Notes under the pieces: generated by a model | What the model was told of the DNA's origin: nothing | Databases searched by the model: none | What the model saw: only the letters and a program-made list of their open reading frames with translations | Part shown: positions 44,947 to 55,081 of the stretch, one piece after another | How positions within the stretch are numbered: position 1 is the stretch's first letter | How the letters are laid out: every line of letters begins with the position of its first letter | From: Haemophilus aegyptius | GTDB lineage: Bacteria; Pseudomonadota; Gammaproteobacteria; Enterobacterales; Pasteurellaceae | Direction: 5' to 3' | DNA length: 64,000 nt | NCBI RefSeq assembly: GCF_900475885.1 | Contig: NZ_LS483429.1 | Coordinates: 1,116,001-1,180,000, forward strand | Program-made: the position numbers and the translations under genes

Positions 44947-44955
44947 TCCTTTCAG

Positions 44956-44981
44956 GCGTGGTATTCTTTCCACGCGTTTTT
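44956..44981. terminator. Terminator between deoC and comM
   Basis: GCGTGG (44956-44961) pairs with CCACGC (44970-44975), followed by GTTTTT on the plus strand. It lies between convergent deoC and comM and reaches the comM stop. Confidence 0.75.
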
Positions 44982-46509
44982 ACATATTCGACAATTTCTG
45001 CAGCAAACGATCCATTGCTCGATAGCCCAAGGCCTCCGCCAAGTGCGGTTGAGAAATTTGTTGTTCTCCTTGTAGATCGGCAATGGTTCGAGAAACTTTC
45101 AAAATACGATGATAAGCCCGAACAGAAAGCCCCAGTTTATTCAGTGCTTTTTCAAGGAAAAAGGCATCTTTATCATTTAACTTGCAATCACGCTCAATCT
45201 CTTTACTGTTCAAATAAGCGTTAATTTTCCCTGCTCTTTCCATTTGAATCTCACGTACTTTTAACACTTTTTCACGAACTTGCGCGCTGGTTTCGCCACG
45301 ATCGCCCGTATTTTGCAAGCTACCTTGTGGCAGTAAAGGCACTTCAATAGATAAATCAAAACGATCTAAAAATGGCCCTGAAAGTCGATTCAAATAACGC
45401 ATAATTTGCTGTGGTGAAGTGCGGTTATGTGTCCCAGTATAATGGCCTGTGGGGCTTGGATTCATCGCTGCCACTAATTGAAAACGAGCTGGGAATTGAA
45501 TTTTTGCATTGGCACGAGAAATAATAATCTCACCACTTTCCAAAGGCTGGCGTAGTGCATCTAACACTTTTCGCTCAAATTCTGGAAGTTCATCAAGAAA
45601 AAGCACCCCATTTGTTGCTAAGGATATTTCGCCAGGTTTAGGGATCGTTCCGCCACCAACTAAAGCAGGCATTGATGCACTATGATGTGGTGCGCGAAAA
45701 GGACGTAGCTTCCAATTATGAAAATTTAACTCGTTTTGAACTAAACTCGTTACAGATGCCGTTTCTATCGCTTCTAAATCTGTCATTTCAGGTAAAAGCC
45801 CCGTCAAGCGGCTAGCGAGCATGGTTTTCCCTGTACCTGGCGGACCAAGAAAGAGCAAATTATGCTGCCCTGCTGCGGCAATGGTCAATGCTCGTTTAGC
45901 GTGCTGTTGTCCGATAATATCCGTTAAATCTAACGTATTTTTACCTGAAAAATTTACCGCACTTTCTTTCACAATTTCAGTGGCGAGGGGTAATTTTTCC
46001 TGACCATTGAGAAATTGCACCACGTCTAAAAGCGTTTGAGCAAAATAAGTATTTTGATCAGACACGAGCGAGGCTTCATTAGCATTTTGTTTCGCAATAA
46101 TTAACTCTCGCTTTGACTTTTGCGCTGCAAGGATAGCGGGAATCACACCATGTACGCCACGCAATTGGCCCGTCAGCGCAAGCTCTGCCACAAATTCAAA
46201 TTGCTTTAAGTGGCTCGCATCAAGCTGATCTGATGCGGCTAAAATTCCGATGGCGATAGGCAAATCAAATCTTCCGCCTTCTTTCGGTAAATCCGCAGGT
46301 GCAAGATTTACAGTGATACGCTTGGCTGGGTATTTAAATTGTGCATTCATCAATGCACTACGCACCCGATCTTGTGCCTCTTTCACCGTTTTTTCTGGCA
46401 AACCAACAAGTGTAAATCCTGGTTTTCCGTTGCTTAAATGCACCTCAATGGTGACTAGCGGTGCTTGCACACCCATAGAAGCACGGCTGTAAACAATAGC
46501 AAGGGACAT
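44980..46509 (-). CDS. comM: ComM, branch-migration helicase for natural transformation
   Basis: A 509-residue AAA+ Mg-chelatase-like protein: N-terminal ChlI-like region (SRASMGVQAPLVTIEVHLSNG), Walker A GPPGTGKTMLASRL, sensor and FLDELPEFERKVLDALRQPLE segments, and a C-terminal winged part. ComM is a hexameric helicase that extends heteroduplex during transformation. The start MSLAIVYSRASMG at 46509 has TAAGGA upstream and gives the normal size. Three uptake signals lie inside it. Confidence 0.95.
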   Translation of the reverse strand: MSLAIVYSRASMGVQAPLVTIEVHLSNGKPGFTLVGLPEKTVKEAQDRVRSALMNAQFKYPAKRITVNLAPADLPKEGGRFDLPIAIGILAASDQLDASHLKQFEFVAELALTGQLRGVHGVIPAILAAQKSKRELIIAKQNANEASLVSDQNTYFAQTLLDVVQFLNGQEKLPLATEIVKESAVNFSGKNTLDLTDIIGQQHAKRALTIAAAGQHNLLFLGPPGTGKTMLASRLTGLLPEMTDLEAIETASVTSLVQNELNFHNWKLRPFRAPHHSASMPALVGGGTIPKPGEISLATNGVLFLDELPEFERKVLDALRQPLESGEIIISRANAKIQFPARFQLVAAMNPSPTGHYTGTHNRTSPQQIMRYLNRLSGPFLDRFDLSIEVPLLPQGSLQNTGDRGETSAQVREKVLKVREIQMERAGKINAYLNSKEIERDCKLNDKDAFFLEKALNKLGLSVRAYHRILKVSRTIADLQGEQQISQPHLAEALGYRAMDRLLQKLSNM

Positions 46510-46555
46510 GATAATCCTTAAAGTGCGGTAAAATGAAGATAGTTTTTGCACTATA

Positions 46556-46595
46556 AAAAAAGCACGTAATGAAATCATTCATTCCGTGCTTTTTT
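46556..46595 (-). terminator. Terminator of engB
   Basis: AAAAAAGCACG (46556-46566) pairs with CGTGCTTTTTT (46585-46595), with AATGAA/TTCATT inside able to pair as well. It gives a T-run on the minus strand and lies between engB and comM. Confidence 0.8.
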
Positions 46596-46614
46596 TGCGA
46601 TCTAGATCGCAAAA
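46593..46614. repeat. Perfect 22-base palindrome downstream of engB
   Basis: TTTTGCGATC followed by TAGATCGCAAAA reads the same on both strands. It begins eight bases past the engB stop. It can form a short hairpin or bind a dimeric protein. Confidence 0.6.
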
Positions 46615-46622
46615 TTCATATT

Positions 46623-47240
46623 TTATTTCGCAAAAAGTGGCGAAAACCAAAAATCTAATTTCGCCGCCAATTTATCAATACCAATTTTATTTTGTGCAGA
46701 AAAAGCCTCAACTTGTATATCGCCTTGAAATGGAAGAATTGCTTCACGCACCATTTTTACTTGTTTACTACGTGCACTTTGGCTCAATTTATCGGCTTTA
46801 GTAAGCAATAAAAGTATCGGTAAATTTGCTGAAACCGCCCATTCAATCATTTGTTGGTCAAGATCCTTAAGCGGATGGCGAATATCCATCAACACAACCA
46901 ATCCCGCCAAACATTCTCGTTTTTGCAAATATTCGCCCAAGGATTTTTGCCATTGGATTTTCATTTGCTCTGGCACGGCAGCATAACCATAGCCTGGTAA
47001 ATCCACCAATTTATAATTTGGTTCCACTTCAAATAAGTTAATCAATTGCGTGCGCCCCGGTGTTTTTGAGGTGCGCGTTAAATTTTTTTGATTGGTTAGT
47101 GCATTAAGTGCGGTCGATTTTCCTGCATTTGAACGACCCGCAAACGCAATTTCAATGCCCGTATCTTCAGGAATGGAACGAATATTCGGTGCGCTCGTTA
47201 AAAAGTGGGTTTTGTGGTAATTAAGTTTAATTTCAGACAT
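46623..47240 (-). CDS. engB: EngB (YihA/YsxC), ribosome biogenesis GTPase
   Basis: A 205-residue GTPase of the TRAFAC class with G1 [15 protein letters not shown]2/G3 around [11 protein letters not shown] and VDLPGYGYA, and G4 TKADK. It acts in assembly of the large ribosomal subunit and is essential in E. coli. It is a single gene followed by the terminator and palindrome described above. An uptake signal lies within the G1-coding part. Confidence 0.95.
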   Translation of the reverse strand: MSEIKLNYHKTHFLTSAPNIRSIPEDTGIEIAFAGRSNAGKSTALNALTNQKNLTRTSKTPGRTQLINLFEVEPNYKLVDLPGYGYAAVPEQMKIQWQKSLGEYLQKRECLAGLVVLMDIRHPLKDLDQQMIEWAVSANLPILLLLTKADKLSQSARSKQVKMVREAILPFQGDIQVEAFSAQNKIGIDKLAAKLDFWFSPLFAK

Positions 47241-47332
47241 AAGTATTCCTTTTAAAAATTGTGTTTAGAATAGCATAAATGGAAAATTTCCTGAAATTAT
47301 GTCAAAATTCTCTCTGAAATTATAATCAATTA

Positions 47333-48211
47333 ATGGCAATCCAGATGACAACAAAAACAACTTACCAATGGCCTCAATCTAAGGATATTTATCCATATCG
47401 ACCAGGGCGTTTTGATGCACCAAAACATTGGCGTTATAACTTACGTAGCTTTTTAAATCGCGGTTCAATTCGTCGCTTTGAACAATTTATCAATCAATAT
47501 CCTTTTCTCGTCGATATTTTTAATACGCACTTGGATTATAGTTATCCTGTTGCTTGTCGTTTTTTAGATAAGCGTTTTAACGCATCACAACGTTTTCATG
47601 CCGTTTGTGAGAATCTTTTATTTTTACCCGAAAAACTTACCGCACTTTCTACGCCGTTATGGGAAAAACCTCTAAGTTTTGGCGAAGTCATTCCTGATTT
47701 TGAAATGACATTAAGCATGACAACCCATCAACCAATGGAAGGATATTGGGTATTGGAGCTATGGCATAAACCAAGAAATGAATTAGTTTATTTGCTTACT
47801 TTTGCCAAATTAGGCGATGCGTTGCTTATTGCTGTTGTACAAGGGCCAAATTTTGAAGGTTCAAAAGAAATGGTGAAGCAACTAACCAAATTATGCCACG
47901 GTTTACGCCCTGCCTATTTAATGGTTGAAACCATGAAATCACTCACAAAAATACTAGACTACGATAAATTGCTTGGCATTCCACAAAAATACCAAAATAA
48001 ATCTCGCTTCATTCAAAGTAAACAATATACTGTGGATTATGATGCAATTTTTGGCGAATCAGGCGGAGAATTAAAAGATTACTGGGAATTGCCTTTAAAA
48101 ATGGATAGAAATCTGGATGATATTCCAAGTAAAAAACGTTCCATGTATCGTAAACGTTATGCGATGCTAGATGATTTGGCTAAGGTAATTGAAGAAAAGT
48201 TAGGATTGTAA
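47333..48211 (+). CDS. VirK/YbjX family protein (DUF535)
   Basis: A 292-residue protein of the DUF535/VirK family. Recognisable segments are FDAPKHWRYNLRSFLNRGSI, FLPEKLTALSTPLWEKPLSFGEV-type text and the later LVVQGPNF-like IAVVQGPNFEGSKEMVKQLT and CHGLRPAYLMVE. VirK members influence outer-membrane protein or lipid traits and resistance to antimicrobial peptides in enterics; the biochemical role is unknown. Start could be 47333 or, four codons later, 47345; neither has a clear ribosome site. It converges with oppF. Confidence 0.83.
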   Translation: MAIQMTTKTTYQWPQSKDIYPYRPGRFDAPKHWRYNLRSFLNRGSIRRFEQFINQYPFLVDIFNTHLDYSYPVACRFLDKRFNASQRFHAVCENLLFLPEKLTALSTPLWEKPLSFGEVIPDFEMTLSMTTHQPMEGYWVLELWHKPRNELVYLLTFAKLGDALLIAVVQGPNFEGSKEMVKQLTKLCHGLRPAYLMVETMKSLTKILDYDKLLGIPQKYQNKSRFIQSKQYTVDYDAIFGESGGELKDYWELPLKMDRNLDDIPSKKRSMYRKRYAMLDDLAKVIEEKLGL

Positions 48212-48216
48212 AAGTA

Positions 48217-48246
48217 AAAAGTGCGGTGAATTTTAACCGCACTTTT
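48217..48246. terminator. Shared terminator of inverted uptake signals between the VirK-family gene and oppF
   Basis: AAAAAGTGCGGT pairs with ACCGCACTTTTT (arms 48216-48227 and 48236-48247 approximately), loop GAATTTTA. T-runs on both strands make it bidirectional between the convergent genes. Confidence 0.88.
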
Positions 48247-48250
48247 TGTT

Positions 48251-49249
48251 TTATAAGACTTTCAAGCAAGCCACAAAATGGCTGTTGTTTTGGCTGGTGA
48301 AAAGCGGTTTTTGTTTCGCACAATTCTCATCAGCCTTTAGACAGCGAGTACGAAATACGCAACCAGACGGTGGATTAATTGGCGAAGGCAAATCACCTTC
48401 AAGTAATTCGATGGATTTATTGCGTTCCAATTTTGGATCGGGGATCGGAACAGCAGACATTAAGGCTTTGGTATAAGGATGCTTGGTATCGTTATATACT
48501 TCCACATCGCTGCCTAATTCCATTGCATTGCCTAAATACATCACTAATACGCGGTCAGAAATATGTTTTACCACCGCTAAATCATGGGCGATAAAAATTA
48601 AGGAAAGCCCCATTTCTTTTTGCAGGGATTTCAATAAATTCACCACTTGAGCCTGAATCGACACATCTAACGCTGAAACGGGCTCATCACAAATGATCAT
48701 TTTGGGCTCAATGATTAACGCACGAGCAATACCGATACGCTGACATTGACCACCAGAAAATTCATGTGGGTAGCGGTTAATCAAGTTCGGTAAAAGCCCA
48801 ACTTTCAACATCATAGCTTGCACTTTTTCTTTCACTTCGGCGGCACTTAAGTGCGGTTGGTAGATCTTTAATGGCTCAGCAATGATTTCGCCAATATTCA
48901 TTCGCGGATTGAGAGAGGCGAGCGGATCTTGGAAAATCATTTGAATATCTTTACGCGTTTCTTTCCATTGTTTCGCTGATTGTTTTCGTAAATGTTTACC
49001 AAGCCACAAGATTTCCCCTTCACTCGCTTCGACTAAACCGATAATAGCGCGTGCAAGTGTGGATTTACCGCAACCAGATTCACCTACTACGCCGAGAGTT
49101 TCACCTGCGTAAAGTTTAAAAGACACATCCTTCACCGCTTTTAAGGTTTGCGGTTTGGCGAAGAAAAGGGATTTATCATTTTTAATTTTAAAACTGACGC
49201 CTAAGTGATTGACTTCAAGGAGTAATTCTTTGTTGTTTGAGACTGTCAT
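48251..49249 (-). CDS. oppF: OppF, oligopeptide transporter ATPase
   Basis: A 332-residue ABC ATPase: Walker A GESGCGKSTLARAI, signature FSGGQCQRIGIARAL, Walker B MIICDEPVSALDVS, and the C-terminal oligopeptide-transporter region with cysteines GCVFRTRCLKADENC, which in this family can hold an iron-sulfur cluster. With OppD it drives peptide import. Its start overlaps the oppD stop by four bases; last gene of oppABCDF. Confidence 0.94.
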   Translation of the reverse strand: MTVSNNKELLLEVNHLGVSFKIKNDKSLFFAKPQTLKAVKDVSFKLYAGETLGVVGESGCGKSTLARAIIGLVEASEGEILWLGKHLRKQSAKQWKETRKDIQMIFQDPLASLNPRMNIGEIIAEPLKIYQPHLSAAEVKEKVQAMMLKVGLLPNLINRYPHEFSGGQCQRIGIARALIIEPKMIICDEPVSALDVSIQAQVVNLLKSLQKEMGLSLIFIAHDLAVVKHISDRVLVMYLGNAMELGSDVEVYNDTKHPYTKALMSAVPIPDPKLERNKSIELLEGDLPSPINPPSGCVFRTRCLKADENCAKQKPLFTSQNNSHFVACLKVL

Positions 49250-50217
49250 AGGTTAAATTTCTCCGCTGATAACCAACAATTACGTAATTGACCGTGATTA
49301 AATGTAGTCAGTTTTGGTGCAATTTGGCATTGTTCGGTAGCAAATTGGCAACGAGGTGAGAATGGACAACCTTTTGGCAAATGCAATAAATTCGGTGGAT
49401 TGCCAGGAATGGTTACCAAGTGTTCTTCATTGCCGTCTAAGCGAGGAATCGCATCCATTAAGCCTATGGAATAGGGATGGGTTGGATGATAGAAAATTTG
49501 TTCCGCTGTGCCGTATTCCATGGTTCGTCCAGCATACATCACCATAACTTGATCGCAAATACCTGCTACCACACCTAAATCGTGAGTGATCATAATAATT
49601 GCAGTATTAAATTCGTGTTTTAACTCATTTAACAAGGTCATGATTTGTGCTTGAACGGTCACATCCAAAGCGGTTGTTGGTTCATCTGCAATGAGTAGTT
49701 TGGGACGGCATAATAAGGCCATCGCAATCATCACCCGTTGACGCATACCGCCAGAAAACTCGTGCGGATACATGCCCATGCGTTTTTTAGCTTCTGGCAT
49801 TTTAACTACGTCTAACATTTTCACGGATTCGGCAAAGGCAGTTTGTTTATCATAGCCCTTGTGCAATTGCAGCACTTCCATGAGTTGTTCACCGATTTTC
49901 ATGTAAGGATTTAGCGACGTCATTGGATCTTGGAAAATCATGGAAATTTGCTCGGCGCGGATTTTATTCAATTCAGCATTCGGTAAATTAACTAATTCTT
50001 TCCCTTCAAAAATGGCAGAGCCTTCCACTTCACCGTTGGCTGCCAATAAACCCATTAAAGCAAAGGCTGTTTGTGACTTGCCTGATCCACTTTCGCCTAC
50101 AATACCGAGCGTGCTTCCTGCATTCAGCGTGAAGTTTAAGTCATTCACTGCTGTAACGACGCCATCTGGTGTTTTGAAGCGAACGTAGAGATTTTTTACA
50201 TCTAATAAAGGATTCAT
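49246..50217 (-). CDS. oppD: OppD, oligopeptide transporter ATPase
   Basis: A 323-residue ABC ATPase with Walker A GESGSGKSQTAFALMG, signature FSGGMRQRVMIAMAL, Walker B LLIADEPTTALDVT and the C-terminal GNPPNLLHLPKGCPFSPRCQFATEQC cysteine region of the family. It pairs with OppF on the cytoplasmic face. Nine bases separate it from oppC. Confidence 0.94.
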   Translation of the reverse strand: MNPLLDVKNLYVRFKTPDGVVTAVNDLNFTLNAGSTLGIVGESGSGKSQTAFALMGLLAANGEVEGSAIFEGKELVNLPNAELNKIRAEQISMIFQDPMTSLNPYMKIGEQLMEVLQLHKGYDKQTAFAESVKMLDVVKMPEAKKRMGMYPHEFSGGMRQRVMIAMALLCRPKLLIADEPTTALDVTVQAQIMTLLNELKHEFNTAIIMITHDLGVVAGICDQVMVMYAGRTMEYGTAEQIFYHPTHPYSIGLMDAIPRLDGNEEHLVTIPGNPPNLLHLPKGCPFSPRCQFATEQCQIAPKLTTFNHGQLRNCWLSAEKFNL

Positions 50218-50226
50218 TATTCGCTC

Positions 50227-51162
50227 CTATCTATCTTTCGGATCGAGCGCATCACGCAACCCGTCACCGATAAAGTTAAAACAAAATAGGGTAAGGCAAA
50301 GGAAAAATGCCGGGAAAATTAATAACCAAGGCGACACTTCCATTTGTGCAGCACCATCACTTAAGAGTGCACCCCAGCTACTCATCGGTTCTTGAGTTCC
50401 TAATCCTAAGAAGCTTAAGAATGATTCAAATAGAATGAGCCCAGGCACTTCAAGCGAGGCATAAACTGCCACTAAGCCTAATACATTCGGAATAATGTGT
50501 TTCAAAATGATTTGGCGACGAGGTACGCCACAAACGATGGCGGCTTCGACGAATTCTTTATTTTTTAGGCTGAGGGTTTGTCCGCGTACAATACGTGCAA
50601 GACCAAGCCAAGCAATGGCTCCGATAGCGATAAAAATTAAGAAAATGTTTTGGCCAAAAAGGGTCACCAACAAAATCACGAAAAACATAAATGGAAATGA
50701 GCTAAGAATTTCCAAAAAGCGCATCATCAGCATATCTGTTTTACCGCCTACATAACCGGAAATCGCCCCATAAATTGTGCCGATAGTGACGGAAATGAAA
50801 GCACCAGCAATACCGACCAATAATGAAATACGTCCACCGATAGCAGTACGTACCAACAAGTCTCGACCTGAGGCATCGGTACCGAAGAAGTGATAACCTT
50901 CCATTGTTGGTGCGGCGCTCATCATATTCCAATCGGTATCTTCATAGGTAAATGGGAAGAACCAAGGCGCTACGGTGATAAATATAATAATAAACGCCAA
51001 AATAATCAGACTGGCAACGGCCGCTTTGTTGCGGAAAAAACGGCGTTTCGCATCTTGCCATAGGCTGCGGCCTTCCAGTTGCATTTCTTCAATACGGTCA
51101 GCCACTTGTTCCACAAAATCCGCATTTTTCTGATTAATCGGCTGAGTACGATAATCTGTCAT
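50227..51162 (-). CDS. oppC: OppC, oligopeptide transporter permease
   Basis: A 311-residue permease with an N-terminal extension (RSLWQDAKRRFFRNKAAVASL) typical of OppC, six spans, and the EAA-type loop KNKEFVEAAIVCGVPRRQIILKHIIPN. It makes the channel with OppB. Nine bases after oppB. Nothing missing. Confidence 0.94.
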   Translation of the reverse strand: MTDYRTQPINQKNADFVEQVADRIEEMQLEGRSLWQDAKRRFFRNKAAVASLIILAFIIIFITVAPWFFPFTYEDTDWNMMSAAPTMEGYHFFGTDASGRDLLVRTAIGGRISLLVGIAGAFISVTIGTIYGAISGYVGGKTDMLMMRFLEILSSFPFMFFVILLVTLFGQNIFLIFIAIGAIAWLGLARIVRGQTLSLKNKEFVEAAIVCGVPRRQIILKHIIPNVLGLVAVYASLEVPGLILFESFLSFLGLGTQEPMSSWGALLSDGAAQMEVSPWLLIFPAFFLCLTLFCFNFIGDGLRDALDPKDR

Positions 51163-51171
51163 AACTTATCC

Positions 51172-52092
51172 TTAATAACGAATTTTTGGATCGATGATGG
51201 CGTATAAAATATCCACAATCGCATTAAATAAAATGGTTAATGTCCCCACTAAAATGGTGAGGCTCAAAACTAAAGAGTAATCGCGGTTCAATGCGCCGTT
51301 TACAAATAATAACCCCATGCCAGGTAAACCAAATACGCTTTCGATCACCATTGAGCCGGTAATAATCCCTACGAAAGCAGGTCCTAAATAGGTTATCACG
51401 GGTAAAAGTGCGGGACGCAAAGCATGTTTTAAAATGATTCTCGACATGGAAAGTCCTTTAGCTTTGGCGGTTCGAATAAAGTTGGAATGTAACACTTCAA
51501 TCATCGAACCACGCATGATACGCGCAATCCCTGCAACATAAGCGATAGTTAAGGAGGCTACAGGTAAGATCATGTACATGGCGGTACCACCGTTCCAACC
51601 GCCAGCTGGCAGCCATCCTAGATAAATGGCGAAAATTAGCACTAAAACAGGTGCAAATACGAAGCTTGGCATAATGACCCCAAGCATCGAGAAGCTCATC
51701 AAAATATAATCCCAACGGCTATTTTGATTGAGAGCGGCGAGCGTACCTGCTGTTACTCCTAGCACGACTGCAAAGGCGAAAGCCACCATTCCCAATTTTA
51801 TGGAAACAGGGAAAGCTGACGCGATTAAATCATTGACTGATTGGTCTTTATATTTAAAAGAGGGACCAAAATCTCCTTTGGAAAGATTTTCTAAATAAAG
51901 GAAATATTGTTTATATAATGGTTCATTTAAATGATACTTCGCTTCGATATTAGCCATGACTTCTGGCGGATAAGCGCGTTCAGAAGTGAAGGGGCTGCCA
52001 GGGGCAAGACGCATCAAAAAGAAAGAAAAAGTAATCAAAATAAACAGCGTCGGCAAGGCTTCCAACAGCCGTTTAAAAATAAACTTGAGCAT
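51172..52092 (-). CDS. oppB: OppB, oligopeptide transporter permease
   Basis: A 306-residue permease beginning MLKFIFKRLLEALPTLFILIT, the standard OppB/DppB N-terminus, with the EAA loop IRTAKAKGLSMSRIILKHALRPALLP. The ATG at 52092 has GGAG upstream; a start 15 bases earlier is rejected. It lies after oppA, separated by a hairpin of uptake signals. Confidence 0.94.
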   Translation of the reverse strand: MLKFIFKRLLEALPTLFILITFSFFLMRLAPGSPFTSERAYPPEVMANIEAKYHLNEPLYKQYFLYLENLSKGDFGPSFKYKDQSVNDLIASAFPVSIKLGMVAFAFAVVLGVTAGTLAALNQNSRWDYILMSFSMLGVIMPSFVFAPVLVLIFAIYLGWLPAGGWNGGTAMYMILPVASLTIAYVAGIARIMRGSMIEVLHSNFIRTAKAKGLSMSRIILKHALRPALLPVITYLGPAFVGIITGSMVIESVFGLPGMGLLFVNGALNRDYSLVLSLTILVGTLTILFNAIVDILYAIIDPKIRY

Positions 52093-52115
52093 AACAACTC
52101 CAACCAAAATGGGCG

Positions 52116-52158
52116 AAAAGTGCGGTCAAAAAATACGACGATTTTTAACCGCACTTAA
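52116..52158 (-). terminator. Hairpin of two inverted uptake signals between oppA and oppB
   Basis: AAGTGCGGT (52118-52126) pairs with ACCGCACTT (52148-52156); A-rich and T-rich stretches inside lengthen the stem. Such a hairpin after the binding protein gene often lowers downstream expression so that OppA is made in excess. Confidence 0.65.
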
Positions 52159-52172
52159 ATACGAGCAACGAA

Positions 52173-53798
52173 TTAATGTTTAATAATATAAAGATTGCGT
52201 AAGTAAATATGATCTTGTGGATCTTTGCCTGAATAACCTTTTACGTAAGGTTTCACTAAGCGTGGATTCACATAGTTAAAGATTGGTACGATACCGTAAT
52301 CTTTTCCAAGAATTTCTTCGGCTTTCGCATAAGCTTTTGCACGACCTTCTGCATCAGTTGCTGCGTAAGATTCTGCCATCGCTTTATCATATTCTGGATT
52401 CGCATATTTCGCGGTATTGTTACTAGAATTAGATAAGAAATAGTTGCCGAATGTTGTTGCTTGGTTGTAATCCGCATTCCATCCTGCACGTGCTGCATCG
52501 TAACGACCGGCACGACGGCTATCAATGTAAGTTTTCCACTCTTGGTTTTCTAATTTCACATCAATCAAACCTTTGGTGTTCGTTTTCCACATAGATGCTG
52601 CAGCAATAGCCACTTTTTTGTGGTTTTCATTGGTATTATAAAGAATGCTGAATTTCAACGGATTCGCTTTACTGTAACCAGCTTCTTCTAAGAGTTTAAT
52701 GGCTTCTTCATTACGTTGTGCCATCGGTTCTTTTGAATAAGCAGGTTGTTGAATGAGATGACCTTCTTCGATGTAAGTTGGGGTAAACACATAGGTTGGT
52801 GTTTGACCTTGGCCCAATACTTTATCGGTGATCACATTACGATCAAGGGATAAGTTCAAGGCTTTACGAATATTCACGTTATCAAAAGGTGCTTTCTTAT
52901 TGTTTAATTCATAAGAATAAGTTCCTAGGGTACGAGTAACGTATACTTCGCCTGGCAATTCTTTTTGTAATTTAGCGAATTGTTCTGGCGGTAAACCATA
53001 ACTGGTCATGTCTAAATCGCCCGCACGATAACGCGCTACATCGGTACTTGGGTTTTCAATGGCGAGGAATGTCGCGCTATTGATTACGGTTTCTTTATCG
53101 TTCCAATAAAGTGGGTTACGTTCAAATTCGATTTTTTCGTTAATGATGTGGTTAGCCAGCTTATAAGCACCGTTACCCACGTAGTTTTCTTTTTTTACCC
53201 ATGCATCACCCAATTTTTCGACTACTTTTTGTGGTAATGGCAATAAGGATTGGTGAGTCGTTAAACTGACTGCATAAGGCACAGGATTGGTTGCATGAAC
53301 CACAAAGGTGTAATCATCTTTTGCTTCCACGCCTAATTCAGCCGGTTTTTTCTTACCGTCAATAATGTCTTGTGCATTTTCAACTTGTAAATAACTTAAG
53401 TAACTCGCATAAGGTGCAGCAGTTGCAGGATCCACTAAACGACGCCACGCAAACACGAAATCGTGTGCAGTAACAGGATCTCCGTTTGACCATTTAGCAT
53501 CTTTACGTAAATGGAATGTCCAGGTTTTGAAGTCAGGTGTATTTTCCCAGCTTTCAGCCGCACCCGGTTGAAGTTTACCTTCAGAGTCTGAGGTGACTAA
53601 GCCTTCAAGTAATTGATAAGCAACGTTAGATTCTGGCACACCTTCGGTTTTGTGTGGGTCAAAACTTTGTGGTTCAGCCCCGTTATTGATGACGATATGT
53701 TGTTTTTCATCTAATTGTGTTCCTTCAGGCACTATAACTGCTTGCGCAGAATAGGAAAGAGCAAGAGCGATTGCAGAGAAGAGTAGTTTGTGTTGCAT
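52173..53798 (-). CDS. oppA: OppA, periplasmic oligopeptide-binding protein
   Basis: A 541-residue family 5 solute-binding protein with a signal peptide (MQHKLLFSAIALALSYSAQA). Family features include NNGAEPQSFDPHKTEGVPE, HDFVFAWRRLVDP and the C-terminal GIVPIFNYVNPRLVKPYVKGY. It captures peptides (in Haemophilus also reported for haem or glutathione in related binding proteins) for OppBCDF. GGAG precedes the ATG. It begins the opp operon. Confidence 0.94.
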   Translation of the reverse strand: MQHKLLFSAIALALSYSAQAVIVPEGTQLDEKQHIVINNGAEPQSFDPHKTEGVPESNVAYQLLEGLVTSDSEGKLQPGAAESWENTPDFKTWTFHLRKDAKWSNGDPVTAHDFVFAWRRLVDPATAAPYASYLSYLQVENAQDIIDGKKKPAELGVEAKDDYTFVVHATNPVPYAVSLTTHQSLLPLPQKVVEKLGDAWVKKENYVGNGAYKLANHIINEKIEFERNPLYWNDKETVINSATFLAIENPSTDVARYRAGDLDMTSYGLPPEQFAKLQKELPGEVYVTRTLGTYSYELNNKKAPFDNVNIRKALNLSLDRNVITDKVLGQGQTPTYVFTPTYIEEGHLIQQPAYSKEPMAQRNEEAIKLLEEAGYSKANPLKFSILYNTNENHKKVAIAAASMWKTNTKGLIDVKLENQEWKTYIDSRRAGRYDAARAGWNADYNQATTFGNYFLSNSSNNTAKYANPEYDKAMAESYAATDAEGRAKAYAKAEEILGKDYGIVPIFNYVNPRLVKPYVKGYSGKDPQDHIYLRNLYIIKH

Positions 53799-54093
53799 TT
53801 GAGCCTCCTTGTTATTAGGCGATATTTTTATAAAAAGTCTTCTACTTATTAGCTCAAAAATTCATTTTTGTAAAGATTTGTCAGGAAATTATTTGAAGAA
53901 AAATTGAGTTTTGTGAGTTGTGTCTAATAAATCGCTAAAAAAATTGCTAAAAGTGATGATATGAGAGGCGGGGGATCTAGGATGTATTGATTTTTCCTAT
54001 TGTAAATATTTTCCTACATAAATTACCCTTTTAATGCTAATTGTGCTATCGTAACCTAATTAGATTTAAACAAGTCCATTCAAGGAGAATACA
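53799..54093. promoter_or_regulatory. Divergent oppA-tal intergenic region
   Basis: A 295-base AT-rich gap with divergent promoters. On the plus strand TGTGCTATCGT around 54043-54053 looks like an extended -10 for tal, followed by AAGGAG just before its ATG. I see no repeat, open frame or uptake signal. Confidence 0.45.
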
Positions 54094-55047
54094 ATGACAA
54101 CACAGTTAGATTCACTTCGTAATATGACCGTCGTCGTAGCTGATACTGGCGATATTGATGCAATCAAAAAATACCAACCACAAGATGCAACAACAAACCC
54201 ATCATTAATTCTAAGCGCATCTGCACTTCCACAATATGCGCCATTAATTGATGAAGCGGTAGCTTATGCAAAAGCTCAAAGCAATGATAAAGCACAGCAA
54301 CTTATTGATGCAGAAGATAAATTAGCGGTAAACATCGGCTTAGAAATTTTAAAAATTGTTCCAGGACGTATTTCTACTGAAGTGGATGCTCGCCTTTCTT
54401 ACGATACCCAAGCAACGGTTGAAAAAGCACGTAAATTAATTGCACTTTATAATGCAGCAGGCATCTCAAATGATCGTATTTTGATTAAAATCGCTTCCAC
54501 ATGGCAAGGGACCCGAGCTGCAGAAATCCTTGAAAAAGAAGGCATTAACTGTAACTTAACCTTATTATTCTCTGAAGCGCAAGCTCGTGCTTGTGCAGAA
54601 GCGGGCGTTTACTTAATTTCGCCATTTGTAGGTCGTATTTTAGACTGGTACAAAGCAAACTCCGACAAAAAAGAATATGCGCCAGCAGAAGATCCAGGCG
54701 TTATTTCTGTCACCAAAATCTACAATTACTACAAAGAATATGGCTACAACACAGTTGTGATGGGCGCGAGCTTCCGTAATGTAGGCGAAATTACTGAACT
54801 TGCAGGTTGCGATCGCTTAACCATTGCACCAGCATTACTGAAAGAATTACAAGAAAATTCAACCGCACTTGTACGCAAATTAGAATACAAAGGCGAAGTA
54901 AAAGCGAAACCACAACCATTAACAGAAGCTGAGTTCTACTGGCAACATAACAGCGATGCTATGGCTGTTGAAAAATTAGCAGAGGGTATTCGTAAATTTG
55001 CTATTGACCAAGAAAAATTGGAAACCATGCTTTCAGCAAAACTTTAA
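54094..55047 (+). CDS. tal: Transaldolase
   Basis: A 317-residue TIM-barrel class I transaldolase of the pentose phosphate pathway. The Schiff-base lysine is in [13 protein letters not shown]; the N-terminal [23 protein letters not shown] and [19 protein letters not shown] are diagnostic. Length equals TalB. AAGGAG upstream of the ATG. Stands alone with a terminator of its own. Confidence 0.96.
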   Translation: MTTQLDSLRNMTVVVADTGDIDAIKKYQPQDATTNPSLILSASALPQYAPLIDEAVAYAKAQSNDKAQQLIDAEDKLAVNIGLEILKIVPGRISTEVDARLSYDTQATVEKARKLIALYNAAGISNDRILIKIASTWQGTRAAEILEKEGINCNLTLLFSEAQARACAEAGVYLISPFVGRILDWYKANSDKKEYAPAEDPGVISVTKIYNYYKEYGYNTVVMGASFRNVGEITELAGCDRLTIAPALLKELQENSTALVRKLEYKGEVKAKPQPLTEAEFYWQHNSDAMAVEKLAEGIRKFAIDQEKLETMLSAKL

Positions 55048-55081
55048 TCTATCATTCAATATAAAAAATAACCGCATTTCA

